Shown: positions 52,019 through 61,237 of the stretch, piece by piece | Layout of the letters: each line of letters opens with the position of its first letter | How positions within the stretch are numbered: position 1 is the stretch's first letter | Assembly (NCBI RefSeq): GCF_965644225.1 | Contig: NZ_CBFFRJ010000003.1 | Coordinates: 16,076-80,075 of the forward strand | Reading direction: 5' to 3' | DNA length: 64,000 nucleotides | From: CBFFRJ01 sp965644225 | Lineage (GTDB): Bacteria > Pseudomonadota > Gammaproteobacteria > Enterobacterales > Enterobacteriaceae | Translations under genes and position numbers: made by a program | Notes under the pieces: model-generated | The model's database searches: none | What the model saw: the letters and a program-made list of their open reading frames with translations, nothing else | Told to the model about the DNA's origin: nothing

Positions 52019-52855
52019 ATGGACATGATTCTTTTTCGGGATAAAACCCGCGCTCAGCAGAGCGATATTGTCGCCGTGCAGTCGCAGGTCGTATATGGCA
52101 GCGTCGGCAACAGCATTGCGGTGCCGAATATTCGCCAGCACCGTTTAACGGTCACCGCCGTCCCCACGGTGTTATTCAGTAATACCCCGCATTACGACAC
52201 CTTTTACGGCGGAATTATTCCTGACGAATGGTTTAGCGGTTATTTACAGGCGCTGGAAGAGCGCGATGTTTTGCGGGAACTAAAAGCCGTCACTACCGGC
52301 TATATGGGCAGCGCCAGCCAGATTGCGCTTCTGGCTAAATGGCTGGTGATGGTGAAAGAAAAGCATCCGCAGCTGATGATCCTGGTCGATCCAGTGATTG
52401 GCGATACCGATAGCGGGATCTACGTTAAGCCGGATATCCCTCAGGCCTATCGCGAGCATCTGCTCCCGCTGGCGCAGGGGATCACACCCAACGTCTTTGA
52501 GCTGGAGATCTTAAGCGGCAAGCCATGCCGTGATATGCAAAGCGCCGTTGAGGCGGCAAAAGGGCTGCTCTCCGACACCCTCAAATGGGTGGCGATTACC
52601 AGCGCGCCGGTGGCGACGGATAATAACAGTATCCATGTTGTGCTGGTGACGGCTGATGCGGTTGAAGTCAGCGCGCATCCGCGTATCGCAACCGATTTAA
52701 AGGGAACGGGTGATCTGTTCTGTTCGGAGCTGGTGAGCAATATCGTGCAGGGTAAACCGCTTGCCGATGCGATTCATACGGCGGGTGATCGTGTGACTGA
52801 GGTGATGAGCTATACCTTAGAAAAAGGTTACGACGAGTTAATTTTGCCCGCCTGA
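52019..52855 (+). CDS. pdxK: PdxK, pyridoxal/pyridoxine/pyridoxamine kinase
   Basis: 278 residues (283 in E. coli). Ribokinase-like fold with SQVVYGSVGNSIAVP at the N terminus, VDPVIGDTDSGIYV and DLKGTGDLFCSELVS (anion hole and catalytic aspartate). Phosphorylates B6 vitamers for the salvage route; the product PLP serves CysM and CysK. Same strand as cysM, convergent with crr. Confidence 0.95.
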   Translation: MDMILFRDKTRAQQSDIVAVQSQVVYGSVGNSIAVPNIRQHRLTVTAVPTVLFSNTPHYDTFYGGIIPDEWFSGYLQALEERDVLRELKAVTTGYMGSASQIALLAKWLVMVKEKHPQLMILVDPVIGDTDSGIYVKPDIPQAYREHLLPLAQGITPNVFELEILSGKPCRDMQSAVEAAKGLLSDTLKWVAITSAPVATDNNSIHVVLVTADAVEVSAHPRIATDLKGTGDLFCSELVSNIVQGKPLADAIHTAGDRVTEVMSYTLEKGYDELILPA

Positions 52856-52864
52856 CAAAACAAA

Positions 52865-52894
52865 AATGGCGCCATCCGGCGCCATTTCTATTTT
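52865..52894. terminator. Bidirectional terminator between pdxK and crr
   Basis: AATGGCGCC / GGCGCCATT around ATCC, with TTCTATTTT on the plus side and TTTTTG on the minus side. Confidence 0.85.
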
Positions 52895-52905
52895 ATCGAC
52901 AAGAA

Positions 52906-53415
52906 TTACTTCTTGATGCGAATTACCGGGGTCTCACCCACGGTCACGCTGCCGGTAAGTTTGATCAATTCTTTGATTTCGTCCATGTTGGAAATCACAA
53001 CCGGCGTCAGGGTAGACTTGGCTTTTTCTTCCAGCAGTGGCAGATCGAATTCAATTACCGGATCGCCAACTTTAACGCGCTGGCCTTCTTCCGCGATGCG
53101 TTTGAAACCTTCGCCTTTCAGTTCAACGGTATCAATACCGAAGTGAACAAAAAGCTCAATGCCGCTATCAGATTCGATAGAGAAGGCATGGTTAGTTTCA
53201 AAGATTTTGCCGATAGTACCGTCAACCGGCGCTACCATTTTGTTGCCGGTTGGTTTGATAGCAATGCCATCACCAACAATTTTCTCAGCGAAAACAACGT
53301 CCGGTACATCTTCAATGTTGACGATTTCGCCGGAAAGCGGAGCAATAATCTCAATAGTTCCAGTATCTTTCTTATCGTCAGAAACCAGAGATTTCAGTTT
53401 ATCGAACAAACCCAT
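52906..53415 (-). CDS. crr: Crr, glucose-specific EIIA of the PTS
   Basis: 169 residues, the E. coli length. Single-hybrid-motif fold, with H76 (FETNHAFS) and the phosphorylated H91 (ELFVHFGIDT). Passes phosphate from HPr to EIICB-Glc; unphosphorylated it blocks other permeases and phosphorylated it activates adenylate cyclase. 40 bp after ptsI, where E. coli crr also has its own promoter. Confidence 0.98.
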   Translation of the reverse strand: MGLFDKLKSLVSDDKKDTGTIEIIAPLSGEIVNIEDVPDVVFAEKIVGDGIAIKPTGNKMVAPVDGTIGKIFETNHAFSIESDSGIELFVHFGIDTVELKGEGFKRIAEEGQRVKVGDPVIEFDLPLLEEKAKSTLTPVVISNMDEIKELIKLTGSVTVGETPVIRIKK

Positions 53416-53455
53416 GATCTTCTCCTAAGCAGTAATTTGGGCCGCATCTCGTGGA

Positions 53456-55183
53456 TTAGCAGATTGTTTTTTCTTCAATGAACTTGTTAACCAGCGTCAT
53501 CAACTCGTCCGTTATCGGTTGGGCAAGAGCCTGCTCTGCTAAAACCTTCGCATCTTCGAAGTTCGTATTACGAATAATCTTCTTAATGCGCGGGATAGAA
53601 ATGGCACTCATACTGAATTCATCCAGACCCATCCCCAGCAACAGAAGTGTAGCACGTTCGTCGCCTGCAAGCTCTCCACACATGCCAGTCCACTTGCCTT
53701 CAGCATGAGATGCATCAATAACTTGCTTGATGAGGGTCAGTACAGACGGTGACATCGGCTGGTAAAGATGTGAAATCATATCATTACCACGGTCAACTGC
53801 CAGGGTGTACTGCGTTAAATCATTGGTACCGATACTAAAGAAATCAACTTCTTTGGCCAGATGATGAGCAATAGTGGCCGCAGCCGGTGTTTCCACCATC
53901 ACGCCAATTTCAATGGTCTCATCAAAGGCTTTACCTTCGGAGCGGAGTTCCTGCTTGTAAATCTCAATCTCTTTTTTCAGTGCGCGCACTTCTTCAACAG
54001 AGATGATCATCGGGAACATAATGCGCAGTTTACCGAAAGCGGAAGCACGCAGAATTGCGCGTACCTGGTCGCGGAGGATCTCTTTACGATCCATCGCAAT
54101 ACGCACTGCACGCCAGCCCAGGAACGGGTTCTCTTCTTTCGGGAAGTTCATGTACGGCAGCTCTTTGTCGCCGCCAATGTCCATGGTACGCACGATAACG
54201 GCCTGAGAGCCACAGGCTTCAGCGACGGCTTTGTACGCGGCAAACTGCTCTTCTTCAGTCGGCAGAGAGTCGCGGTCCATGAACAGGAATTCGGTACGGT
54301 ACAGACCAACACCTTCCGCGCCGTTGCGCTCTGCACCTGCGACGTCGCGCACGGTGCCGATGTTGGCACAGACTTCAACCTGATGGCCATCAAGGGTGAC
54401 GGCTGGCAGATCTTTGAGCTTAGCCAGTTCGGCTTTCTCTTCTGCGACCTGAGCCTGCGCGCTACGCAGTGTCTCAATTTCTTCTTCGGTTGGATTAACG
54501 TAAACCTGGTTGTTAATCGCGTCGAGGATCAGGTAGTCGCCGTTTTTCACCTGGGAGGTCACGCTGCCGGTACCTACAATGGCTGGCAGTTCCAGAGAAC
54601 GCGCCATGATGGAGGTATGTGAGGTTCGACCGCCCACGTCAGTAATGAAACCGAGGACCTTGTTCAGGTTCAACTGCGCAGTTTCAGACGGGGTCAGATC
54701 AGCGGCAACCAGAATGACTTCGTCCTGAATGGAGCTCAGGTCGATGATTGGCATACCAAGAATATTACGCAGCAGACGTTTACCGATGTCACGCACGTCA
54801 GCCGCACGTTCTTTGAGGTATTCGTCGTCCAGTTCTTCAAGGGCAGTTGCCTGACCTTCGATAACTTCATGGGCAGCCGCGTCAGCTGTCATGTGCTTAT
54901 CTTTAATCAGGGCTATGATTTCCTGCTCAAGCTCCTCATCTTCGAGCAACATAATGTGGCCTTCGAAGATGGCTTCTTTTTCTTCACCGAACGTTTCGCC
55001 AGCTTTCGTCTTAATGGCTTCGAGCTGTGCAGATGCCTTAGCTCGACCGCTCAGAAAACGTTCAATTTCCTGGTCGGCCTTGTCGGCAGAAATTTTTTTC
55101 CGGTCAATGACGATCTCGTCTTCTTTCAGCAGCAATGCTTTGCCAAAAGCGATACCCGGGGATGCTAAAATGCCTGAAATCAT
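53456..55183 (-). CDS. ptsI: PtsI, PTS enzyme I
   Basis: 575 residues, the E. coli length. N-terminal HPr-binding domain, phosphohistidine in GGRTSHTSIMARS near residue 189, and C-terminal PEP-binding barrel (FLFMDRDSLP, SIGTNDLTQYTLAVDRGN, GMCGELAGD). Transfers phosphate from PEP to HPr. Second gene of ptsHI-crr. Confidence 0.98.
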   Translation of the reverse strand: MISGILASPGIAFGKALLLKEDEIVIDRKKISADKADQEIERFLSGRAKASAQLEAIKTKAGETFGEEKEAIFEGHIMLLEDEELEQEIIALIKDKHMTADAAAHEVIEGQATALEELDDEYLKERAADVRDIGKRLLRNILGMPIIDLSSIQDEVILVAADLTPSETAQLNLNKVLGFITDVGGRTSHTSIMARSLELPAIVGTGSVTSQVKNGDYLILDAINNQVYVNPTEEEIETLRSAQAQVAEEKAELAKLKDLPAVTLDGHQVEVCANIGTVRDVAGAERNGAEGVGLYRTEFLFMDRDSLPTEEEQFAAYKAVAEACGSQAVIVRTMDIGGDKELPYMNFPKEENPFLGWRAVRIAMDRKEILRDQVRAILRASAFGKLRIMFPMIISVEEVRALKKEIEIYKQELRSEGKAFDETIEIGVMVETPAAATIAHHLAKEVDFFSIGTNDLTQYTLAVDRGNDMISHLYQPMSPSVLTLIKQVIDASHAEGKWTGMCGELAGDERATLLLLGMGLDEFSMSAISIPRIKKIIRNTNFEDAKVLAEQALAQPITDELMTLVNKFIEEKTIC

Positions 55184-55227
55184 AACCCTACCTTACTTGT
55201 GACTGATCTTTAAAAGAACCCGGAAAC

Positions 55228-55485
55228 TTACTCGAGCTCTGCCATCAGTTTGACCAGATGCTCAACTGCTTTTTGCTCGTCTTCGCCTTCAGCGGTCAAC
55301 GTAACAACGGTACCCTGAGTCAGGCCCAGAGTTTGCAGTTTAAACAGGCTTTTTGCGCTGGCGCTTTTGCCGTTGGAAGTCACAGTGATCTCAGAAGTGA
55401 AGCCTTTTGCTTCTTTAACAAACTGAGCAGCAGGGCGGGTGTGCAGACCGTTCGGAGCGGTAATGGTAACTTCTTGCTGGAACAT
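55228..55485 (-). CDS. ptsH: PtsH, histidine-containing phosphocarrier HPr
   Basis: 85 residues. Phosphorylated H15 in NGLHTRPAAQ and the regulatory-site S46 in SAKSLFKL. Carries phosphate from enzyme I to the EIIA proteins. Good start after GGGGAA. First gene of the operon with a long upstream region. Confidence 0.98.
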   Translation of the reverse strand: MFQQEVTITAPNGLHTRPAAQFVKEAKGFTSEITVTSNGKSASAKSLFKLQTLGLTQGTVVTLTAEGEDEQKAVEHLVKLMAELE

Positions 55486-55828
55486 TGTATTTCCCCAACT
55501 TATAGGTTTAGTGTTGTGGAACTAAAGTCTAGCCTGGCGGCAGGACTTTAGCCTGTATCGTTAGCGCCTGCGTTACAGACACGTCTCAGAAGCCTAAGAA
55601 GCGTACTAAACGCATTTTTTGATGCTGGCGCTTCTGGTTAAAGACGTATCAAAACGTCATTAAACATTATGCCGCGAAAGCGAGATTTGAACCAAATCAT
55701 AAAATCGATTCAGCTTCGGGAATTCAAAAACCGATTAATTTCGCGCATCAAAATAAATGTGATGGTTAAATACCAGACCCGAGGTGTCTAAGCAATGCCA
55801 GGAGGAGTGAAACTTTGACGTGTGCCAC
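55486..55828. promoter_or_regulatory. ptsH upstream region with a CRP-like site
   Basis: About 340 bp without genes. On the minus strand TATGA-N6-TCAAA (55686-55701) matches the CRP core at 8 of 10 positions. CATAAT (55666-55671) is a plausible -10 with TGGTTC 17 bp upstream. The sequence is close to my recollection of the E. coli ptsH promoter region, where CRP and Mlc act. Exact starts are not determined. Confidence 0.5.
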
Positions 55829-55856
55829 AAAAAAGCACCACATTGGGTGCTTTTTT
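55829..55856. terminator. Bidirectional terminator after cysK
   Basis: GCACC / GGTGC stem with flanking A6 and T6 runs (AAAAAAGCACC...GGTGCTTTTTT), 22 bp after the cysK stop. Confidence 0.88.
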
Positions 55857-55878
55857 GCGCGTTTGTTACAATCTGGCA

Positions 55879-56850
55879 TTACTGTTGCAATTCTTTCTCA
55901 GTAAACAGATCGGCAAACAACGCGGTGCTCAAATAGCGCTCACCCGAAGAAGGCAGGATAACCACAATATTCTTGTTGGTAAAGGTTTCGTCTTCCTGGA
56001 GTTTTAAGGCTGCGGCAACCGCAGCGCCGGAGGAGATGCCTGCGAGGATACCTTCTTCTTCCATCAGACGACGAGCAGTACTGATCGCTTCTTCGTTAGT
56101 GATTTTCACCACTTTGTCGATCAGTTTCAAGTCCAGGTTGCCCGGAATGAAACCGGCGCCAATACCCTGAATTTTGTGCGGACCTGGTTTGATCTCTTCG
56201 CCGGCAAGCGCCTGAGAGATAACCGGGGAGTCAGTCGGCTCAACCGCCACGCTAATCAGGTCGGTTTTGCCTTTTGTGCCTTTAATATAGCGGGATACGC
56301 CGGTGAGCGTACCACCTGTGCCAACGCCCGCGATAAAGACGTCAACCTGGCCGTCGGTATCTTCCCAGATTTCCGGGCCGGTGGTTTTTTCATGAATTTC
56401 CGGGTTCGCCGGGTTACTGAACTGCTGGAGCAGCACAAACTTAGACGGATCGCTGGCAACGATTTCTTCCGCTTTCTGAATGGCGCCTTTCATGCCTTTA
56501 GCGCCTTCAGTCAGCACCAGGTTTGCACCCAGCGCTTTGAGCAGTTTACGACGTTCAATACTCATGGTTTCCGGCATGGTCAGCGTCAGCTTGTAACCAC
56601 GGGCGGCAGCGACGTAAGCCAGTGCGATACCAGTGTTACCGCTGGTCGGTTCAACCAGCTCGATTCCAGGCTTCAGCACGCCGCGTTTTTCGGCATCCCA
56701 AATCATATTGGCACCGATACGGCATTTAACGCTGAAGCTCGGGTTACGGGATTCTACCTTTGCCAGGATGCGTCCATTACCGATACGGTTCAGTCGAACC
56801 AGCGGCGTATGACCGATAGTCAGCGAGTTATCTTCAAAAATCTTACTCAT
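55879..56850 (-). CDS. cysK: CysK, O-acetylserine sulfhydrylase A
   Basis: 323 residues, the E. coli length. PLP lysine K42 in NPSFSVKCRIG, phosphate loop EPTSGNTGIALA and GIGAGFIP. Makes cysteine from O-acetylserine and sulfide; forms the cysteine synthase complex with CysE. Same strand as cysZ, 141 bp after it. Confidence 0.98.
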   Translation of the reverse strand: MSKIFEDNSLTIGHTPLVRLNRIGNGRILAKVESRNPSFSVKCRIGANMIWDAEKRGVLKPGIELVEPTSGNTGIALAYVAAARGYKLTLTMPETMSIERRKLLKALGANLVLTEGAKGMKGAIQKAEEIVASDPSKFVLLQQFSNPANPEIHEKTTGPEIWEDTDGQVDVFIAGVGTGGTLTGVSRYIKGTKGKTDLISVAVEPTDSPVISQALAGEEIKPGPHKIQGIGAGFIPGNLDLKLIDKVVKITNEEAISTARRLMEEEGILAGISSGAAVAAALKLQEDETFTNKNIVVILPSSGERYLSTALFADLFTEKELQQ

Positions 56851-56991
56851 GGCCTGTCCTTAACTGTATGAAATTTGGGAACCACCCCAGCATACCCACT
56901 TACCGCCCACGGGGAAGTAAGGATTTAGCATATCTATATGCTGAGGCGAAATAATGGCAACCAGTATGGAATAAGAACGGGAATAAAACCC

Positions 56992-57753
56992 TTATCGCCA
57001 GAGTGCGTTTTTCTCCCGGTAGCAATCGACCCACATCGCCGTTGCGCCACATACCGCAACTGGCATAACAACCAGATTCAGAACCGGGATCATGGTGAAC
57101 AGGCTGGTGATGGCGCCGAACTGTAAATTCGTCACTTTGCGGGTGCGCAGCGCAGTACGCATCTGCTTAAACGGGACTTTGTGGTTATCAAAGGGGTAAT
57201 CACAGTACTGGATAGCCAGCATCCAGGCGCTGAACAGGAACCACAGGACCGGGGCCACTGTTTGCCCGATACCCGGAATGAAATACAGCAAGAACAGTAC
57301 CAGCGCGCGCGGCAAATACCAGGCGAGCTTTTGCCATTCGCGTTTCATGATCCGTGGAATGTCTTTCATTATTGCGCCAATGCCCGCATCCGGCGGTGTG
57401 ACACCCGTCAGGCGTGCCTCAAGCTGCTCTGCCAGCAGGCCATTGAAAGGGGCGGCTATCCAGTTGGCTATTGTGGAAAAGAAATAGCTGAACACCAACA
57501 GAATCGAGATAACGATAACCGGCCAGAGCAAATAGCTGAGCCATTGTAGCCAGTCAGGTACGCGGCTCATGATGGCAGGGATCCAGTTATCCAGGCGAGT
57601 AAACAGCCAGATAAAGGCACCCCCCATTAATAAAATGTTAACCAGTAAAGGCAAGACGACAAAACGACGAATGCCCGGCAGGGTGATAAGCTTCCAGCCC
57701 TGAGAAAAGTAAAAAAGACCGCTGCGTGATGGGACTGATGATGGTGAAACCAT
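56992..57753 (-). CDS. cysZ: CysZ, sulfate permease
   Basis: 253 residues, same as E. coli. Four membrane segments and family stretches FYFSQGWKLITLPGIRRFVVLPL, IANWIAAPFNGLLAEQLE and FDNHKVPFKQMR. High-affinity sulfate uptake for cysteine synthesis. Divergent from zipA. Confidence 0.96.
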   Translation of the reverse strand: MVSPSSVPSRSGLFYFSQGWKLITLPGIRRFVVLPLLVNILLMGGAFIWLFTRLDNWIPAIMSRVPDWLQWLSYLLWPVIVISILLVFSYFFSTIANWIAAPFNGLLAEQLEARLTGVTPPDAGIGAIMKDIPRIMKREWQKLAWYLPRALVLFLLYFIPGIGQTVAPVLWFLFSAWMLAIQYCDYPFDNHKVPFKQMRTALRTRKVTNLQFGAITSLFTMIPVLNLVVMPVAVCGATAMWVDCYREKNALWR

Positions 57754-57983
57754 AGCCAGGCTATACTCCTTTGTATTACCGCCAGAAATCGGAAGACTAT
57801 ATTATCTGCTTGTCGGGGAAAAAACCCGTTCGGAAATGTTCGAAAAAACAGCAAAAAGCACGATTTCGTTCATCTTTATGCCGTGAAAGGCCTGTGTGCA
57901 CTTGCGCTTGACGTAATCGACAAATACTCTTAGTGAGTAAATGTTTGCCGTGTTGGCAAGGTGTTAGAACAACAGAGAATATA

Positions 57984-58934
57984 ATGATGCAGGATTTGCG
58001 TCTGATATTAATCATTGTTGGCGCGATCGCCATAATCGCTTTACTGGTTCATGGTTTCTGGACCAGCCGTAAAGAACGCTCATCTATGTTTCGCGATCGT
58101 CCGCTGAAACGTATGAAATCGAGACGTGATGACGATGATGCTTATGACGAGGATGTCGAGGAAGAAGAGGAAAGCGTGGGTGAAGTTCGCGTTCATCGGG
58201 TGAATACCGCCCCGAAAGCGAGCGAGCCGGAGCCGACTCGTCAGCAGCCGCAACATCAATACCAACCACCCTATGCGTCAGCTCAGCCTCGTGCGACTGC
58301 GCCAGCGCCTCAGCATCGTGATGAGCGCCCGCAGCAGCCCGTTGCCCAACCTGCGCCTGTAGCAGCACCCGCTGAGCCAGCATCGCCGCCTCAGGAAAGG
58401 GTTCAACCTGTTGCACCGCAGCCGGTTGCTCCGTCGGTGCAACCTGAACCTGTTGCTGCGCCTGAACCAGAGCCGGTGGTTGAAGAAGCGCCGGTGGTTG
58501 AAAAACCGGTTCGTAAAGAGACGGTGATTATCATGAACGTTGCGGCACACCATGGCGCGGCGTTGCAGGGCGATGTGCTGCTCAACAGTATTCAGCAGGC
58601 GGGTTTCAAATTCGGTGATATGAATATTTTCCACCGTCATCTCAGCCCTGATGGCAGCGGTCCGGCACTCTTCAGCCTGGCGAATATGGTCAACCCTGGC
58701 ACCTTTGATGTCGACATGATGGGGGAACTGACTACCCCGGGTGTGACCATGTTTATGCAGGTGCCGTCTTACGGCGACGAGCTGCAAAACTTTAAGCTGA
58801 TGCTGCAATCCGCGCAGTACATTGCCGATGAAGTCGGCGGCGTGGTGCTTGACGATCAACGCCGTATGATGACGCCGCAGAAACTGCGTGAGTATCAGGA
58901 CCGGATCCGTGAAGTGAAAGAATCACACGCGTAA
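57984..58934 (+). CDS. zipA: ZipA, division protein and FtsZ anchor
   Basis: 316 residues (328 in E. coli) starting MMQDLRLILIIVG. One N-terminal membrane helix (about 6-26), charged stretch SRRDDDDAYDEDVEEEEE, proline/glutamine/alanine-rich linker (about 85-185), and the C-terminal FtsZ-binding domain from VIIMNVAAHHGAALQG on. The linker is shorter than in E. coli and built of short repeats such as PVAxPxPVxAPA. Tethers FtsZ to the membrane at the septum. Confidence 0.95.
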   Translation: MMQDLRLILIIVGAIAIIALLVHGFWTSRKERSSMFRDRPLKRMKSRRDDDDAYDEDVEEEEESVGEVRVHRVNTAPKASEPEPTRQQPQHQYQPPYASAQPRATAPAPQHRDERPQQPVAQPAPVAAPAEPASPPQERVQPVAPQPVAPSVQPEPVAAPEPEPVVEEAPVVEKPVRKETVIIMNVAAHHGAALQGDVLLNSIQQAGFKFGDMNIFHRHLSPDGSGPALFSLANMVNPGTFDVDMMGELTTPGVTMFMQVPSYGDELQNFKLMLQSAQYIADEVGGVVLDDQRRMMTPQKLREYQDRIREVKESHA

Positions 58935-58960
58935 CCGACGGCGTTATTTTGTTATCAGCC

Positions 58961-58988
58961 AAAACCCCCGCACATCGGGGGTTTTTTA
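58961..58988 (+). terminator. Terminator between zipA and ligA
   Basis: AACCCCCG / CGGGGGTT stem with a CACAT loop, followed by TTTT. It lies 17 bp before the ligA start. Confidence 0.85.
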
Positions 58989-59005
58989 TCATTTGATGGT
59001 GCGAC

Positions 59006-61021
59006 ATGGAATCAATCGAAAAACAACTCACCCACCTGCGAACGACCCTTCGCCATCACGAATATCTATATCATGTTATGGACGCGCCGGAGATCCCGGA
59101 TGCTGAGTACGACGGCTTGCTGGTCAGGCTGCGTGAGCTTGAAGCGCAGCATCCTGAACTGGTGACCCCGGATTCACCGACCCAGCGCGTAGGTGCTGCT
59201 CCACTGGCCTCATTTAGCCAGATCCGCCATGAAGTGCCCATGCTGTCTCTGGATAACGTGTTTGATGAGGAGAGCTTCCTTGCCTTCAACAAACGCGTAC
59301 AGGATCGTCTGAAAAGTACCGATGCCCTGAGCTACTGCTGTGAGCTTAAGCTCGATGGCCTGGCGGTGAGCATTCTGTACGAAAACGGCGTGCTTATCCG
59401 CGCGGCAACCCGTGGGGATGGCACCACCGGAGAAGACATCACCTCCAACGTGCGTACTATTCGCGCCATTCCGCTGCGACTTCAGGGCGACAACATTCCG
59501 GCGCGCGTCGAAGTGCGTGGCGAAGTGTTTCTCCCTCAGGCGGGTTTCGAGAAGATCAATGAAGACGCGCGCCGCAGTGGAGGGAAAGTCTTTGCTAACC
59601 CACGCAATGCGGCAGCCGGGTCACTGCGCCAGCTCGACCCCAGGATTACCGCGAAGCGTCCACTGACTTTCTTCTGCTATGGCGTAGGTATCCTTGAGGG
59701 CGGTGAATTACCGCGTGGTCACCTGGAACGTTTAGAGCAGTTTAAGAAGTGGGGGCTGCCGGTAAGTGATCGCATACGTCTGTGTGACTCTCCTGAAAGC
59801 GTGCTGGCATTCTATCGCCAGGTTGAAGCCGATCGACCCCATCTTGGCTTTGATATCGACGGAGTGGTGATTAAAGTCAATTCCCTCGACCTGCAGGAAC
59901 AGCTCGGTTTTGTCGCTCGGGCGCCGCGCTGGGCGGTGGCCTTTAAGTTCCCGGCCCAGGAACAGACGACCTTTGTCCGCGATGTGGAGTTCCAGGTTGG
60001 GCGTACCGGAGCCATTACGCCGGTTGCGCGTCTTGAACCGGTGCAGGTTGCTGGTGTGCTGGTGAGTAACGCCACGCTACACAATGCCGATGAAATCGCC
60101 CGTCTGGGGCTGCGTATTGGTGACAAAGTGGTGATCCGTCGTGCAGGCGATGTGATCCCGCAGGTGGTCAACGTGGTGGAATCAGAGCGTCCTGATGATA
60201 CCCGGGAAATTGAATTTCCGGCGCACTGCCCGGTCTGTGGTTCCGACGTTGAGCGCGTAGAAGGCGAAGTTGTCGTCCGCTGTACCGGTGGCCTGATTTG
60301 CGGAGCGCAACGCAAAGAAGCGCTCAAACATTTCGTCTCCCGTCGCGCCATGGACGTGGACGGCATGGGCGATAAAATCATCGACCAACTGGTGGAAAAA
60401 GAGTACGTCGAAACGCCTGCCGATTTGTTCAAATTGACCGCAGGTAAGCTGACCGGGCTGGAGCGTATGGGGCCAAAATCGGCGGAAAACGTGGTCAATG
60501 CGCTGGAAAAAGCGAAAGAAACCACCTTTGCCCGTTTCCTTTATGGGTTAGGCATTCGTGAAGTCGGCGAGGCTACCGCGGCTGGGCTGGCGGCCTGGTT
60601 TGGCACGCTTGAAGCACTGGAAGCGGCTTCGGAAGAGGAACTGCAAAAAGTACCTGACGTGGGCAAAGTGGTTGCCGCCCATGTATTCAATTTCTTTGCC
60701 GAAGAGAGTAATCGCGAGGTTATTCGCCAGCTGCTGGCAGAAGGCGTGCGCTGGCCTGCGCCGGTGGTCATCAATGCTGCTGAAATTGACAGCCCCTTTG
60801 CGGGAAAAACCGTGGTACTGACCGGCAGTCTTAGTCAGCTGTCCCGCGATGATGCCAAAGCGCGGCTGGTAGAACTGGGCGCCAAAGTGGCGGGCAGCGT
60901 CTCGAAAAAAACCGATCTGGTGATTGCGGGCGAAGCGGCAGGCTCCAAGCTGGCGAAAGCGCAGGAGCTGGGCATTGAGGTCATTGACGAAGCAGAAATG
61001 CTTCGACTGCTGGGTGTGTAA
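59006..61021 (+). CDS. ligA: LigA, NAD-dependent DNA ligase
   Basis: 671 residues, the E. coli length. AMP-accepting lysine K115 in CCELKLDGLAVS; OB fold, four-cysteine zinc finger (CPVCGSDVE ... CTGGLICGA), helix-hairpin-helix region (MDVDGMGDKIIDQL, LGIREVGEATA) and BRCT domain (GKTVVLTGSL) follow. Joins Okazaki fragments and repair nicks. One base before ypeB. Confidence 0.98.
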   Translation: MESIEKQLTHLRTTLRHHEYLYHVMDAPEIPDAEYDGLLVRLRELEAQHPELVTPDSPTQRVGAAPLASFSQIRHEVPMLSLDNVFDEESFLAFNKRVQDRLKSTDALSYCCELKLDGLAVSILYENGVLIRAATRGDGTTGEDITSNVRTIRAIPLRLQGDNIPARVEVRGEVFLPQAGFEKINEDARRSGGKVFANPRNAAAGSLRQLDPRITAKRPLTFFCYGVGILEGGELPRGHLERLEQFKKWGLPVSDRIRLCDSPESVLAFYRQVEADRPHLGFDIDGVVIKVNSLDLQEQLGFVARAPRWAVAFKFPAQEQTTFVRDVEFQVGRTGAITPVARLEPVQVAGVLVSNATLHNADEIARLGLRIGDKVVIRRAGDVIPQVVNVVESERPDDTREIEFPAHCPVCGSDVERVEGEVVVRCTGGLICGAQRKEALKHFVSRRAMDVDGMGDKIIDQLVEKEYVETPADLFKLTAGKLTGLERMGPKSAENVVNALEKAKETTFARFLYGLGIREVGEATAAGLAAWFGTLEALEAASEEELQKVPDVGKVVAAHVFNFFAEESNREVIRQLLAEGVRWPAPVVINAAEIDSPFAGKTVVLTGSLSQLSRDDAKARLVELGAKVAGSVSKKTDLVIAGEAAGSKLAKAQELGIEVIDEAEMLRLLGV

Positions 61022-61237
61022 ATGGAAAAAGAGCAGCTTATCGAAATCGCCAACACGCAAATGCCCTTTGGTAAATATCAGGGGCGTCGCCTGATCGATC
61101 TGCCAGAGGAATATTTGCTGTGGTTTGCCCGCAAGGAGGCATTTCCTGCCGGGCATTTAGGCGAGCTTTTACAGCTGGTGCTGATTATCAAAACTGAGGG
61201 GCTGACGCATCTTGTCCAGCCCCTGAAGCGCCATTAG
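61022..61237 (+). CDS. ypeB: YpeB, DUF3820 small protein
   Basis: 71 residues, as in E. coli (72). Contains MPFGKYQGRRLIDLPEEYLLWFARKEAFPAG, the DUF3820 pattern. Unknown role. Starts right after the ligA stop, so it is co-transcribed. Overlaps the end of yfeH by four bases (convergent). Confidence 0.92.
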   Translation: MEKEQLIEIANTQMPFGKYQGRRLIDLPEEYLLWFARKEAFPAGHLGELLQLVLIIKTEGLTHLVQPLKRH

